NCBI RefSeq assembly: GCF_000177635.2
Contig: NC_014836.1
Span: 1,438,001-1,502,000 of the forward strand
Direction: 5' to 3'
Source: Desulfurispirillum indicum S5
GTDB lineage: Bacteria; Chrysiogenota; Chrysiogenetes; Chrysiogenales; Chrysiogenaceae
DNA length: 64,000 nt
Numbering within the stretch: position 1 is the first letter of the stretch; each line of letters starts with the position of its first letter. Below the pieces are notes generated by a model. It was not told the origin of the DNA, ran no database searches, and was given only the letters and a program-made list of their open reading frames with translations. Below, piece by piece: positions 8,099 through 16,664 of the stretch. Position numbers and translations under genes: made by a program.

Positions 8099-9427
8099 AT
8101 GATTACCATCGATTATACGCTGACCATGAAAGAGAACGTTGCTACCGGTCTGAACTCTGAAGTGCTTGAAGCCATTGACCTGCGTTTTCGCACGCAACTC
8201 CATCGGCAGCTTGAAGCCAGACTTGCCGACAGCACCTATGCCTTTCGTGCAGGCCTTTCCATAGCGCACGATGAGCTCCCTTCAATAAAACGATTTCTGC
8301 AGGAAAACCTTGGCGGGATGAGAAATTTCGTGGTTGTGGGCATCGGCGGTTCAAACCTCGGAAACCTCGTCCTCGACAGGGCATTTCGCGGAAATGGCAA
8401 GAGTATCTATTATCTTGACAATGTCGAGCCCGATAAGATTCACCGTCTTTTCCAGGAGATAAACCTGCAGGAGACAGTTTTTAACATTATCACCAAATCA
8501 GGGTCCACCTCTGAGACCCTTGCCAACTATATTGCCGTTCGCAATGTGCTGGAGCGCAAACGACTCCCCCTGCAAAAACATCTTATATTCACCACGGATC
8601 CGCAAAAAGGCTACCTGCAGGAAATACGGCAGCGCGATGGCATCCCTACTTTTCACATCCCCTCGCCACTGGGTGGACGATTCTCAGTTCTTTCAACCGT
8701 TGGACTTCTGAGCTCAGGATTCAAGGGTATAGACCTTGAGAGTCTGTTGCAGGGTGCCCATGCTGCTGCAAACGACTGTCTCTCTGATTCCCTGCGCACC
8801 AACAAAGGTCTGCTGCTGGCGGCACTTTATATCGCAAACTATCAGAAGGGACGCACCATCAATGTGCTCATGCCCTATTCCGACCGTTTGCACCCCTTTG
8901 GGCAGTGGTTCCGACAGCTCTGGGCCGAAAGTCTCGGGAAAATTAACCGCGATGGAAAGCCTGTTGGCCAGACTCCTGTGGATGCGCTTGGCACTGTTGA
9001 CCAGCATTCCCAAGTGCAACTCTACATGGAAGGCCCCGACGACAAGATTATCACTTTTATCGAAATTCTTCGCCACCAGAATGATATTTCACTGGATGGT
9101 GAAATCGACTACTTTAATGGACAGACCATGGCAAAACTCCTGCGTGCACAGCTGCACGCAACCCAGATTGCCCTGCTGCAGAAACAGCGCTGCAGCCTGC
9201 GAATTGAGATGGATGAACTCAACGAGTGGAACATGGGTTATCTTATGTATTTATATATGTATGCGACCGTTGCCGCAGGTGAGCTGCTCGGGGTGAACCC
9301 TATAGATCAGCCTGGCGTAGAGCAAGGAAAGGAATATACTTACGCACTGCTTGACCGCCCGGAGTACCATGAACAAAGAATCCAATACGAAAAATTATGC
9401 GCATCTTTGCGCAAATATTGCGTATAA
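8099..9427 (+). CDS. pgi: Glucose-6-phosphate isomerase
   Basis: This enzyme interconverts glucose-6-phosphate and fructose-6-phosphate in glycolysis and gluconeogenesis. The 442-aa product is the short bacterial form. Visible signatures are VVGIGGSNLGNL, the phosphate-binding KSGSTSET, the catalytic Glu in WAESLGK, and QPGVEQGKEY with the conserved lysine near the C-terminus. A GGGGGG-rich ribosome site lies upstream of the ATG. It is followed closely by the HU promoter, which lies just beyond its stop codon. Confidence 0.96.
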   Translation: MITIDYTLTMKENVATGLNSEVLEAIDLRFRTQLHRQLEARLADSTYAFRAGLSIAHDELPSIKRFLQENLGGMRNFVVVGIGGSNLGNLVLDRAFRGNGKSIYYLDNVEPDKIHRLFQEINLQETVFNIITKSGSTSETLANYIAVRNVLERKRLPLQKHLIFTTDPQKGYLQEIRQRDGIPTFHIPSPLGGRFSVLSTVGLLSSGFKGIDLESLLQGAHAAANDCLSDSLRTNKGLLLAALYIANYQKGRTINVLMPYSDRLHPFGQWFRQLWAESLGKINRDGKPVGQTPVDALGTVDQHSQVQLYMEGPDDKIITFIEILRHQNDISLDGEIDYFNGQTMAKLLRAQLHATQIALLQKQRCSLRIEMDELNEWNMGYLMYLYMYATVAAGELLGVNPIDQPGVEQGKEYTYALLDRPEYHEQRIQYEKLCASLRKYCV

Positions 9428-9431
9428 TTCG

Positions 9432-9460
9432 TTGACAAAGGGTTTTGCGATAAGTAATAT
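9432..9460 (+). promoter_or_regulatory. Sigma-70-type promoter of the HU gene
   Basis: TTGACA (9432-9437) and TAATAT (9455-9460) are separated by exactly 17 bp, about 50 bp upstream of the HU ATG. This is one of the best housekeeping promoters in the window. Confidence 0.85.
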
Positions 9461-9507
9461 TTTTTCAGAACATCCTAACGTACCAATGACCCATATAAGG
9501 AGGGGGC

Positions 9508-9783
9508 ATGACGAAGAAAGAATTGATCGGTAAGATGGCTGAGGCTTCTGGTATTACGAAGGTTCAGGCGGAGAAGGCTCTGAATGCATTTATCGATTCA
9601 GTGAGCTCTACACTCAAGTCCGGAGAGAAAGTAACGCTTGTTGGTTTTGGTACTTTCCAGGTTTCTGAGCGTGCAAAGCGCCAGGGCATCAATCCCCGCA
9701 CAAAAACACCCATCACCATCCCTGCTCGCAAGTCGCCCAAGTTTGTTCCCGGCAAGGCTCTGAAAGAGCTGGTGGACAAGTAA
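9508..9783 (+). CDS. hup: HU-family DNA-binding protein
   Basis: This is a small nucleoid protein that bends and compacts DNA. At 91 aa it has the normal HU length, begins [15 protein letters not shown], and carries the beta-arm region with the DNA-intercalating proline in [17 protein letters not shown] strong Shine-Dalgarno (AAGGAGGGGG) lies before the ATG. With its own promoter and terminator it is a monocistronic, probably highly expressed gene. IHF subunits are similar, but the sequence looks more like a homodimeric HU. Confidence 0.95.
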   Translation: MTKKELIGKMAEASGITKVQAEKALNAFIDSVSSTLKSGEKVTLVGFGTFQVSERAKRQGINPRTKTPITIPARKSPKFVPGKALKELVDK

Positions 9784-9802
9784 GTCTCATTTCCTTTATT
9801 TT

Positions 9803-9837
9803 AAAAGGCAGGCATGTTACGTGTCTGCCTTTTTTTA
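9803..9837 (+). terminator. Rho-independent terminator of HU
   Basis: AAAAGGCAGGCA pairs with TGTCTGCCTTTT (one G-U pair) across a 7-nt loop and runs straight into a T-tract. It begins 20 bp after the HU stop codon. Confidence 0.9.
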
Positions 9838-9863
9838 TTTCGCTCAAAAAGGATCGTTGCCCT

Positions 9864-11168
9864 ATGTTATGGAATGAGGAATTTGAAACCCTTCCCCGGG
9901 AAGCCCTTGAGGCCCTTCAACTGAAACGACTGCAAAATACATGCGCCCGTGTCTACGCCAACGTACCCTATTACCGCGCTGCATTCGACCAGGCAGGGAT
10001 AACGCCCGCTGATATCAAAAGCCTCAATGACCTGCACCGGTTGCCCTTCACGGGCAAGCAGGATCTGCGTGACAATTATCCCTATGGTATGTTCTGCACC
10101 CCCATGGAGCATGTGGTTCGCATACACGCTTCCAGCGGCACCACAGGCAAGCCTACAGTTGTAGGTTACACCAGACGTGATATTGACACCTGGTCGGAGC
10201 TCATGGCCCGTTGCTTTGCCGCCGCAGGTGTCACGCGGGGCGATATTGTCCACAACGCCTATGGATACGGCCTTTTTACCGGAGGACTTGGCGCTCATTA
10301 TGGCGCCGAGAAAGTTGGGGCATCCGTTATCCCCATGTCTGGTGGCAACAGCAAAAAACAGATTATGATCATGCAGGATTTCGGCTCAACGGTGCTGACG
10401 GCTACGCCATCCTACGCTCTGCATCTGGCAGAGGTTGCTCAGGAGGAAGGAATTCCCATGGAATCTCTCAAACTCAAAGTGGGTATTTTTGGCGCGGAGC
10501 CCTGGAGCGATGCCATGCGTCATGAGCTGGAGAGTAAACTGCATCTTGATGCCATCGACATCTATGGCCTGAGTGAAATCATGGGGCCAGGCGTCTCCAT
10601 TGAGTGCCGTGAGGCCAAGCATGGTATGCATATTATGGAAGATCACTTCATTCCGGAAATCATAGATCCGGACACCGGCGAGTCCCTTCCCCTTGGTGAA
10701 AAGGGCGAGCTGGTATTCACCACCATCACCAAGGAGGCCTTTCCCCTCATTCGCTATCGAACACGCGACATTACACGTCTCATCAGCGAACCCTGCCGCT
10801 GTGGGCGCACCTTCTATCGCATGGAAAAAGTATCCGGGCGCAGTGATGATATGCTGATTATCCGTGGCGTCAATGTCTTCCCTTCCCAGATTGAAGCTCT
10901 GCTCATCAATGTCAAGGGCATTGAGCCTCACTATCAGCTGATTGTCGACACACATGACCATATGGATACCCTGGAGGTTCAGGTTGAAGTCAACCAGCAG
11001 CTCTTCAGCGATGAGATCCGCCATTTACAGAACCTCAGCAAAAGTATCCAGAAGGATATCAAGGATCTGTACGGCATCTCCAGTAAAGTGTCCCTGGTTG
11101 AACCCAAAACCATTACCCGCTCCCAGGGCAAAGCAGTACGGGTAATCGATCGCAGAAAGGATAAATGA
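9864..11168 (+). CDS. paaK: Phenylacetate-CoA ligase
   Basis: This ANL-superfamily adenylate-forming enzyme activates phenylacetate (or a related aryl acid) to its CoA thioester with ATP. The 434-aa protein shows the phosphate-binding loop [16 protein letters not shown], the [12 protein letters not shown] motif and the C-terminal [20 protein letters not shown] hinge, all typical of PaaK. It is directly followed (1-bp gap) by an ACT-domain gene. In anaerobes this pair often accompanies aromatic amino acid fermentation through indolepyruvate:ferredoxin oxidoreductase, but those genes are not in this window, so the physiological substrate is open. Confidence 0.95.
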   Translation: MLWNEEFETLPREALEALQLKRLQNTCARVYANVPYYRAAFDQAGITPADIKSLNDLHRLPFTGKQDLRDNYPYGMFCTPMEHVVRIHASSGTTGKPTVVGYTRRDIDTWSELMARCFAAAGVTRGDIVHNAYGYGLFTGGLGAHYGAEKVGASVIPMSGGNSKKQIMIMQDFGSTVLTATPSYALHLAEVAQEEGIPMESLKLKVGIFGAEPWSDAMRHELESKLHLDAIDIYGLSEIMGPGVSIECREAKHGMHIMEDHFIPEIIDPDTGESLPLGEKGELVFTTITKEAFPLIRYRTRDITRLISEPCRCGRTFYRMEKVSGRSDDMLIIRGVNVFPSQIEALLINVKGIEPHYQLIVDTHDHMDTLEVQVEVNQQLFSDEIRHLQNLSKSIQKDIKDLYGISSKVSLVEPKTITRSQGKAVRVIDRRKDK

Positions 11169-11169
11169 C

Positions 11170-11604
11170 ATGAAAGTGCAACAGATATCGATATTTATCG
11201 AGAATCAGGCTGGCAGGCTGGCCGAAGTAACACGCTGTCTGGCTGAAGGCAATATCAATATCAGAGCCTTGAGCCTGGCTGATACCCAGGACTTTGGCAT
11301 ACTCCGGCTGATTGTCAACGACGTGCAGGCCGCACGTAAACTCCTTGAAGAGAAGAGCTTCACCGTTGGCATCACGGATGTCGTTGCCATTAAGGTTCCC
11401 GATAAACCAGGGGGTATGGCGGCAATTCTGGCCATTCTCGATAACTGCAATATCAATGTGGAATACATGTATGCCTATGTGGACAGGGACTTTCAGGATA
11501 ATGCCGTGATTATCTTCCGCTTCGAAAATCTGGATGACGCCATCGCGTGTCTGACAGCCCAAGGAGTGGATATTGTCAAGGGAAGCGAGCTGTACGGCAT
11601 GTAA
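11170..11604 (+). CDS. ACT-domain protein (tandem ACT) paired with PaaK
   Basis: The 144-aa protein consists of two ACT-like modules, one starting QQISIFIENQAGRLAEVTRC and a second starting IKVPDKPGGMAAILAILDNC. ACT modules bind amino acids and usually regulate enzymes. A free-standing tandem-ACT gene immediately downstream of paaK is a common pairing, so amino-acid-dependent control of the ligase or its pathway is the natural guess. No catalytic domain is present. Confidence 0.9.
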   Translation: MKVQQISIFIENQAGRLAEVTRCLAEGNINIRALSLADTQDFGILRLIVNDVQAARKLLEEKSFTVGITDVVAIKVPDKPGGMAAILAILDNCNINVEYMYAYVDRDFQDNAVIIFRFENLDDAIACLTAQGVDIVKGSELYGM

Positions 11605-11738
11605 CTCAGGCTTCGCGCTGTTTTCCTTGCCGCTTTGGACCTGCCAAAGTGGCTGGGAGGCGGCACAGTGCTGATTTTTCAGCTCTCAGCGTACCTGGAA
11701 CTCCTGTTGGCTTTTCATTGCCTGCACGTTGCCGGTAC

Positions 11739-11763
11739 AATCAAATGAAAGAATTCAGCGAAG
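11739..11763. repeat. Direct repeat, left copy (possible integration site)
   Basis: AATCAAATGAAA is repeated exactly at 12960, and the next 13 positions agree at 9 places (21 of 25 overall). The two copies flank the tRNA-Leu and the Xer-type integrase gene. A TTTTCATTG half-motif lies 19 bp to the left of this copy. Confidence 0.6.
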
Positions 11764-11770
11764 AGTGTAC

Positions 11771-11801
11771 AAAAAAAAGCCCGCAGCAAAAGCTGTGGGC
11801 T
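11771..11801 (-). terminator. Rho-independent terminator downstream of tRNA-Leu
   Basis: On the minus strand AGCCCACAGC-TTTT-GCTGCGGGCT (one mismatch) is followed by eight T residues, 13 bp past the tRNA 3' end. Confidence 0.88.
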
Positions 11802-11813
11802 GATTCTGTAAGA

Positions 11814-11900
11814 TGGTGCAGAAGGGGGGACTTGAACCCCCACGGCCTTACGACCACTACCCCCTCAAGATAGCGCGTCTACCAGTTCCGCCACTCCTGC
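11814..11900 (-). tRNA. tRNA-Leu (anticodon GAG)
   Basis: Reading the minus strand, the acceptor stem GCAGGAG/CTTCTGC (one G-U), the D-arm GCGGAACTGGTAGACGC, the anticodon stem CTATC/GGTAG with loop TTGAGGG (anticodon GAG), a long class II variable arm and the T-arm GGGGGTTCAAGTCCCCC are all present. The CCA end is encoded. It lies 54 bp downstream of the integrase gene, with its own promoter in between. Confidence 0.95.
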
Positions 11901-11912
11901 AAACAAGCCGGC

Positions 11913-11941
11913 AAATTACAGAAATAATGGTTCGGCGTCAA
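11913..11941 (-). promoter_or_regulatory. Promoter of tRNA-Leu
   Basis: On the minus strand TTGACG (11936-11941) and TAATTT (11913-11918) are 17 bp apart, and the tRNA begins 12 bp after the -10 element. Confidence 0.7.
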
Positions 11942-11954
11942 GTCTTTTTTCTCC

Positions 11955-12839
11955 TCAATCGAGAACACTGACGGCGCTGCGCAGGCCTTCCGGCGACGTA
12001 TGGGTATAAATTTCTGTCACCGCCACGTGGGAGTGCCCAAGCAGACGCTGTATTTCAATGAGGTTTACACCCTTGCGCACCAGATTCGTGGCAAAGGTGT
12101 GACGCAACAGGTGTGCCCCGCGCTTGCGAGGAAGGTCAATGCCCGCCGCTTTGATATGCAGGCTGGTACGCTGCCAGATAATGTAGGGTGTCAGTGGTTT
12201 GCCGTTGGTGCGGCAGAAAAAAAAGTCAGAGTCAATGGAGTCCATGTGCTCGTACCAGTAAAACTGCAGGATTTCCATTAAAGCGTCCGCAATGGGCAGA
12301 ATTTGCTCCTTCTGGCCCTTTCGGGTTATCTGGAAGGCCTTGCCCTGGCGATGGAAGTTTCTGCGGGTTAACTGGCAGATTTCGGAGGCCCGCATGCCGG
12401 TGTACAGAACACACAGCATGACCGCTGTGTCGCGGTCATTGTGAAAGTTGCGCTCCAGCCCGTTCAGATAGGCCCGCAGGCGCTTCTGTTCATCGTCTTT
12501 GAGGAAAACCGGCATCTCATTTTTATAGGCTCCTTTGGGGCTCTTGAGATCCCTGGCGGGATTCTCTTCGAGAAACCCTTCATATTGCAGCCAGTTAAAG
12601 ATCGCCCGCACATAACACAAGACGTTGGCATAGGTTGACTTGCTCTTCCCCATGGCCTTGTGGGTCAGGTACATGCGCAATTCTCGCGGCCCTGCGGTTT
12701 CCACAGTGAGTTCTTCCTGTTGAAGGAATTCAAGAAACCTGCGCATTTCAAAGAGATAGCGGTCTATTGTCTGTTGTGACAGACCACACTCGTATTTCAG
12801 ATACCGCTGATAGTGTTTTTCCATATCCCTGGTGTTCAT
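11955..12839 (-). CDS. Xer-type tyrosine recombinase/integrase
   Basis: The 294-aa protein cuts and rejoins DNA through a tyrosine nucleophile. The N-terminal core-binding domain (residues 1-85) is followed by a catalytic domain with the pentad: Arg in TGMRASEICQL, Lys in the beta hairpin ITRKGQKEQILP, HLLRHTFAT, the GHSHVAVTEIY stretch and Tyr in IYTHTS. The ATG at 12839 is chosen because upstream in-frame sequence (to 12965) runs through the palindrome and repeats and is unlike the family. Size and motifs match XerC/XerD, but its place beside a tRNA gene and between direct repeats is more like an element integrase. No other mobile gene accompanies it. Confidence 0.9.
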   Translation of the reverse strand: MNTRDMEKHYQRYLKYECGLSQQTIDRYLFEMRRFLEFLQQEELTVETAGPRELRMYLTHKAMGKSKSTYANVLCYVRAIFNWLQYEGFLEENPARDLKSPKGAYKNEMPVFLKDDEQKRLRAYLNGLERNFHNDRDTAVMLCVLYTGMRASEICQLTRRNFHRQGKAFQITRKGQKEQILPIADALMEILQFYWYEHMDSIDSDFFFCRTNGKPLTPYIIWQRTSLHIKAAGIDLPRKRGAHLLRHTFATNLVRKGVNLIEIQRLLGHSHVAVTEIYTHTSPEGLRSAVSVLD

Positions 12840-12867
12840 GGAGGCAGGATACCACACCCGACGGGCA

Positions 12868-12898
12868 TATCCAATGAAATTATTTATTTCATTGGATA
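12868..12898. repeat. Palindrome upstream of integrase, 13-bp arms, 5-bp centre
   Basis: TATCCAATGAAAT-TATTT-ATTTCATTGGATA is a perfect inverted repeat 28 bp upstream of the integrase start. Its core AATGAAAT-N5-ATTTCATT equals that of the palindrome at 500-538. Further TTTCATT/AATGAAAT half-motifs follow at 12914, 12955 and 12965, making a cluster between integrase and ubiB. It is either an operator or a crossover site. Confidence 0.8.
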
Positions 12899-12959
12899 AG
12901 AACGGGTGAATTGTTTCATTATGGTTATTTTTCGTGAAATGGTGCATTTTCCGCAATGA

Positions 12960-12984
12960 AATCAAATGAAATATCTCAGCGCAG
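12960..12984. repeat. Direct repeat, right copy, overlapping the end of ubiB
   Basis: This is the partner of the repeat at 11739-11763 (21 of 25 positions identical, 12 consecutive). It covers the ubiB stop codon at 12976-12978 and its last two codons, the geometry expected when an element integrates at the 3' end of a gene and rebuilds it. Confidence 0.6.
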
Positions 12985-14619
12985 GCGCAGCGCCTTCAAA
13001 ATGCCCGCAAGCATGAGGAGTACACCTGCCGGGAGGGCGTGGCGCAGAGATGAGTCCAGCACGAAAAGGCCACTGACAATAAGGATCACCGAAATAAGCA
13101 TCTGCCGAAGGTAGGATTTCACCGCATCCAGCAGTTGAAGTTTATCCTCTCTGTTAAGGCGCACGGTGAATTCGTCATCGTACATCTGATCGACGATCTT
13201 CTGCACTTTCAGAAGGGTCATGGGAAACTGCCGACCCTCTTTCAGCAGCTTTCCCACAACGTTTTCCTTCTCCAGGGCACGGGAAAGATTCTGCTTCAGA
13301 ATGGGCAGGATATCCTTAATGCCATTGAAATTTTCAATATAGGTTGTTCCCAGCCCTTCGACGATGGCGCTGGCGCGCATGATGTAAATGGTTTCCTGGG
13401 GGAGTTTAAAGGGCATCTGCTTCATGGAGCCAAGCAGGTCAGTGGCCAGTTGCTGCATACTGCTGGCATTCAGGGAGTTATCATCGAAGATATCGAAAAT
13501 CTGCTCTGCCAGATCCTGCAGTTCGTCGGCCGGGGCGTCTTCCGTGATAATACCCAGCTTGCGGGCCGCTGAAACGAGGTTTTCGTAATTGCGCTCGTAC
13601 GCTGATTTCACCAGTTGAATGGTTGCTATTCGTATGCGTCGTGGTATGCGCGTCACCATGCCGAAATCCAGCAGTATCAGTTCACCTTGACGGTTGACGA
13701 GGAGATTTCCCGGATGAGGGTCGGCGTGAAAGTAGCCTTTGACGAGCATCTGCTCTGTATAGAACATCACCAGTTTCTCCATGAGGTCATGAAAAGAGAT
13801 GTCAAGCTTCTGCAGGTGCGCGCGATCATCAAAACGATACCCCTCCTCAAAGCTCATAACCAGAGCGTCTGCACATGAGTACTCCGGGTAGGGTACGGGG
13901 AAACGCACCTGAGTCGTGGCATAGACTCCACGGAAGTGTTCAAGATTCTCCAGTTCCCGTGCCATATCGACTTCCTGCAGGATCATGGTGGCGAAGGCCT
14001 CAAGCACGGATTCCACGGAATTGCGGGTGTAGTCGGAAAACAGCGGGCGGAAGAGGTGGTGGAAAAAGCTGAGAATGCGAATATCCTGCGTTACCATAAA
14101 GGCTATGGCATTGCGGCGAAGCTTCACCGCCACCTGCTGGTTATCGACCGCCAGGGTGGCCCGGTGCACCTGCCCGATGGAGGCGCTGGCCATGGCCTCG
14201 TGCTCAAACTCAACAAAGATGGCGCCATTGCCAAAAGCCCTCTTGAAGACCGTCTGAAAGTCTTTGGGGCTCATTTGGGGTATCTGGTCGTGTAACTTTC
14301 GTAATTCATGGATATACGCAGCATCAAAGAAATCCGTACGGGTGGCAAGCACCTGGGAGAGTTTTATAAAACTGGTTCCAAGCTGCTGGATGATACCCAG
14401 GAGCATTGGTGGTGACAGCGGACGTACGCCGAGAAAATGCTCTTTGCGCTTGATAAGCAGGAAAATAGTCAGGAGAAAACGAAAGACGCCGTAAATCCTC
14501 AGCGGATTATACAGCCGGAAAAAAAGGGCTATGTGGGTCGACAAAGGTAATCCTTCAGCTGGCTGCCGAGAAAACGCCTTCTGCAGTGTTGCCCGCTGTC
14601 GCAGATCGGTGCAGCGCAC
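12976..14619 (-). CDS. ubiB: ABC1/UbiB (AarF) family atypical kinase
   Basis: UbiB proteins are membrane-associated, protein-kinase-like ATPases required for ubiquinone (or related quinone) synthesis. The 547-aa product shows the KxGQ-type segment LGTSFIKLSQVLATRTD, the Ala-rich loop ASASIGQVHRA that replaces the Gly-rich loop, VAVKLRR, the HADPHPGNLL catalytic block and LLDFGMV. Two hydrophobic segments form the C-terminus (residues 500-545), as expected. The first ATG (14619) is used and may be slightly early. A phasin-like gene lies upstream on the same strand, separated by a terminator. Confidence 0.92.
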   Translation of the reverse strand: MRCTDLRQRATLQKAFSRQPAEGLPLSTHIALFFRLYNPLRIYGVFRFLLTIFLLIKRKEHFLGVRPLSPPMLLGIIQQLGTSFIKLSQVLATRTDFFDAAYIHELRKLHDQIPQMSPKDFQTVFKRAFGNGAIFVEFEHEAMASASIGQVHRATLAVDNQQVAVKLRRNAIAFMVTQDIRILSFFHHLFRPLFSDYTRNSVESVLEAFATMILQEVDMARELENLEHFRGVYATTQVRFPVPYPEYSCADALVMSFEEGYRFDDRAHLQKLDISFHDLMEKLVMFYTEQMLVKGYFHADPHPGNLLVNRQGELILLDFGMVTRIPRRIRIATIQLVKSAYERNYENLVSAARKLGIITEDAPADELQDLAEQIFDIFDDNSLNASSMQQLATDLLGSMKQMPFKLPQETIYIMRASAIVEGLGTTYIENFNGIKDILPILKQNLSRALEKENVVGKLLKEGRQFPMTLLKVQKIVDQMYDDEFTVRLNREDKLQLLDAVKSYLRQMLISVILIVSGLFVLDSSLRHALPAGVLLMLAGILKALRLR

Positions 14620-14712
14620 TGTATGTCCACGTCACTCCTCGATCTGCAAGCTTCTGGCGCCTGGCGTTCTTCATTTGCCTGCCTGATTTCTGGTATTTCA
14701 GCAAACCGTTAC

Positions 14713-14741
14713 AAAAAAAGCGTATCCACACATGGATACGC
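14713..14741 (-). terminator. Rho-independent terminator after the phasin-like gene
   Basis: On the minus strand GCGTATCCA-TGTG-TGGATACGC is a perfect 9-bp stem followed by seven T residues. It ends transcription 9 bp after the phasin-like stop and before ubiB. Confidence 0.92.
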
Positions 14742-14749
14742 CTGGGAGT

Positions 14750-15031
14750 TTACTCTTTCCGGGTGAGTTCATCGCGGAGCTTTTCCAGATCCTCCCTGGT
14801 AACCAGGTCCAGTTCGTGCACCACATCCTTGATGATCTGCCGAAGTCTGGTTTCCAGTTGCTCGCCTTCGGATTTTCCCTTGGCGATGGTCTCATCAACA
14901 AAACTCCTGGCTTCTTCACGACTCATCTTCCCGTGCCGCGCGAATTCGTCAACCAGGGATTCAATTTTCTCCCTGGTCATCAGGGCGCTTCCGAGACCAA
15001 AGAGGATCAGATCTTTTATCCTGTTCTCCAT
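14750..15031 (-). CDS. Phasin-like small helical protein
   Basis: The 93-aa acidic/basic helical protein has a short hydrophobic start (ILFGLGSALMTREKIES) and then an amphipathic helix with repeated E-E-A-R and K-S-E-G-E patterns. It resembles the PHA-synthesis-regulator/phasin-type small proteins that frequently neighbour ubiB-like kinases. A GGAGG site sits 8 bp before the ATG. No polyhydroxyalkanoate genes are in the window, so a granule role is not supported here; an alternative is a general membrane- or protein-binding helix. Confidence 0.75.
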   Translation of the reverse strand: MENRIKDLILFGLGSALMTREKIESLVDEFARHGKMSREEARSFVDETIAKGKSEGEQLETRLRQIIKDVVHELDLVTREDLEKLRDELTRKE

Positions 15032-15060
15032 GACAAACCTCCATACGTGTTGTCACGTTT

Positions 15061-15089
15061 AAGGTAAGCAAAAGATATCGCGGTTTCAA
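15061..15089 (-). promoter_or_regulatory. Candidate promoter of the phasin-like gene
   Basis: On the minus strand TTGAAA (15084-15089) and TACCTT (15061-15066) are 17 bp apart, about 30 bp upstream of the ATG. The -10 match is weak. Confidence 0.35.
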
Positions 15090-15122
15090 GGGAATTCGTG
15101 CATGGGGTCTCTGCCTGCGCTC

Positions 15123-16664
15123 TCAGTTCCAGCGGCGCAGGATTGCCAGGGCCGTGTTGACCCCATCGACGGCGGCGCTGACGATGCCACCAGCATAGCC
15201 GGCACCTTCGCCACAGGGGTATACCTGAGGCCAGACACTGCTGGACAGGGTTTCACGTTCACGGGGGATGCGCACTGGGCTGGACGTTCTGGTTTCCGGA
15301 GCAATCAGCAGCCCGTGTTCAATAAAACCGGGCATCTTGCGCTCAAATTCCCGCAAGCCGTGTCCCAGTGCCATGGTCACTGGTTGTGGCAGCAGGTGGT
15401 GGAGATTCGCCTCAACGGGTGCAGGTGAGCTGCTTGAGCCAGGCAATTGCCCCTGTGGCGTACCCCACAGGAAGTCGGTCGCGGTCATGGCTGGCGGGCG
15501 GTAGCTCTGGCTGTAACGGTAACAGGCGGATTCGATGGAGCGTTGATAGGCCAGGCCTGCCAGGGGATCAGTGCTGCCGAAATCACGCTGATCGACGGTG
15601 ACCACCAGGGCGCTGTTGGAGTATTTCGCGTTGCGACTCTGGTAACTCATGCCGTTGACAGCGATATGATCCACCTCAGAGCTGGCATTCACCACCAGCC
15701 CCCCTGGACACATGCAGAAGGTGTAGACTCCGCGTTCCGCACACTGTGCGCTGAAATGGTACTCTGCCGCCGGCATGTTCAGGTGCCAGTGGCCATACTG
15801 ACTGCGATCCACCAGGTCACGGGGATGCTCTATGCGTACTCCCACCGCCAGGGGTTTTGATTGCAGCTGCAGTTTGCGGCTGAGACGCTCGAAGGTATCG
15901 CGGGCGCTGTTGCCCACAGCCAGTACCAGCGCGTCACCATAATAACTTTGCCCAGTGGTCAGCGCGTCAACCCCGGAACCATGGGGACGAAGGTCAACCA
16001 CTTTCTCGCCGAAATGCAGTGAGACGCTGTGCATTTCAAGTTGCTCACGGAAGCGACGCAGCACCTGCTGCAACTGATCGGTACCCACATGGGGTTTCGC
16101 GTCCCAGAGTATGGCTCGACTGGCTCCCAGACTCACCAGCAGGTGCAGCACAAAATCACGATGGGGACTTTTTATGCGCGTGGTGAGTTTCCCGTCGCTG
16201 AAGGTGCCAGCTCCACCCTCCCCAAACTGTACATTGGACATGGGATCCAGGTTTGCGTTTCTCCAGAACTCATAGACGTCGCGTTTGCGTTCGTCTACCT
16301 GGCGGCCCTGCTCAATCAGCCGAACGCGCACCCCGGCAACCGCCAATGCGTAGGCACAGAACAACCCCGCAGGACCACTGCCTACGACGGTGACCTGTCG
16401 GTTTTGCACCTTTGGGAAGCGGCGCAGGGTGCCCATGGTGGATGTATTCTCCAGGGAGTATTCCGGCAGTTTCTCCCCGGTGAGCGCATACTCGACCTGC
16501 AGGAGTTCATAGATAACCTGTCGCTTCTGCCGGGCATCTATACTGCGTCTGATGATGCGTATATCGCTGATCTCCTCGTGACTTGAGAGTCCAAGATGCC
16601 GCTGAAGGTGGATTTGCAGATTCTCACCATAGGGAAGGCGCAGCTGGGCCTGACGGGAACTCAT
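15123..16664 (-). CDS. FAD-dependent dehydrogenase, COG2509 type
   Basis: The 513-aa flavoprotein has an N-terminal non-flavin domain (residues 1-90), then the dinucleotide-binding motif VVGSGPAGLFCAYALAVAG and the family hallmark QFGEGGAGTFSDGKLTTR. Near the C-terminus PCGEGAGYAGGIVSAAVDG completes the FAD site. Members are soluble oxidoreductases of unknown substrate, widespread in bacteria. The ATG overlaps the stop codon of the upstream gene by one base (TGATG), so the two are translationally coupled. Confidence 0.9.
   Translation of the reverse strand: MSSRQAQLRLPYGENLQIHLQRHLGLSSHEEISDIRIIRRSIDARQKRQVIYELLQVEYALTGEKLPEYSLENTSTMGTLRRFPKVQNRQVTVVGSGPAGLFCAYALAVAGVRVRLIEQGRQVDERKRDVYEFWRNANLDPMSNVQFGEGGAGTFSDGKLTTRIKSPHRDFVLHLLVSLGASRAILWDAKPHVGTDQLQQVLRRFREQLEMHSVSLHFGEKVVDLRPHGSGVDALTTGQSYYGDALVLAVGNSARDTFERLSRKLQLQSKPLAVGVRIEHPRDLVDRSQYGHWHLNMPAAEYHFSAQCAERGVYTFCMCPGGLVVNASSEVDHIAVNGMSYQSRNAKYSNSALVVTVDQRDFGSTDPLAGLAYQRSIESACYRYSQSYRPPAMTATDFLWGTPQGQLPGSSSSPAPVEANLHHLLPQPVTMALGHGLREFERKMPGFIEHGLLIAPETRTSSPVRIPRERETLSSSVWPQVYPCGEGAGYAGGIVSAAVDGVNTALAILRRWN

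Noticed and set aside
11814-11900. tRNA-Leu as the integration site of the integrase
   Set aside because: No duplicated tRNA 3' end was found; the repeats that do exist flank the tRNA and touch ubiB instead.
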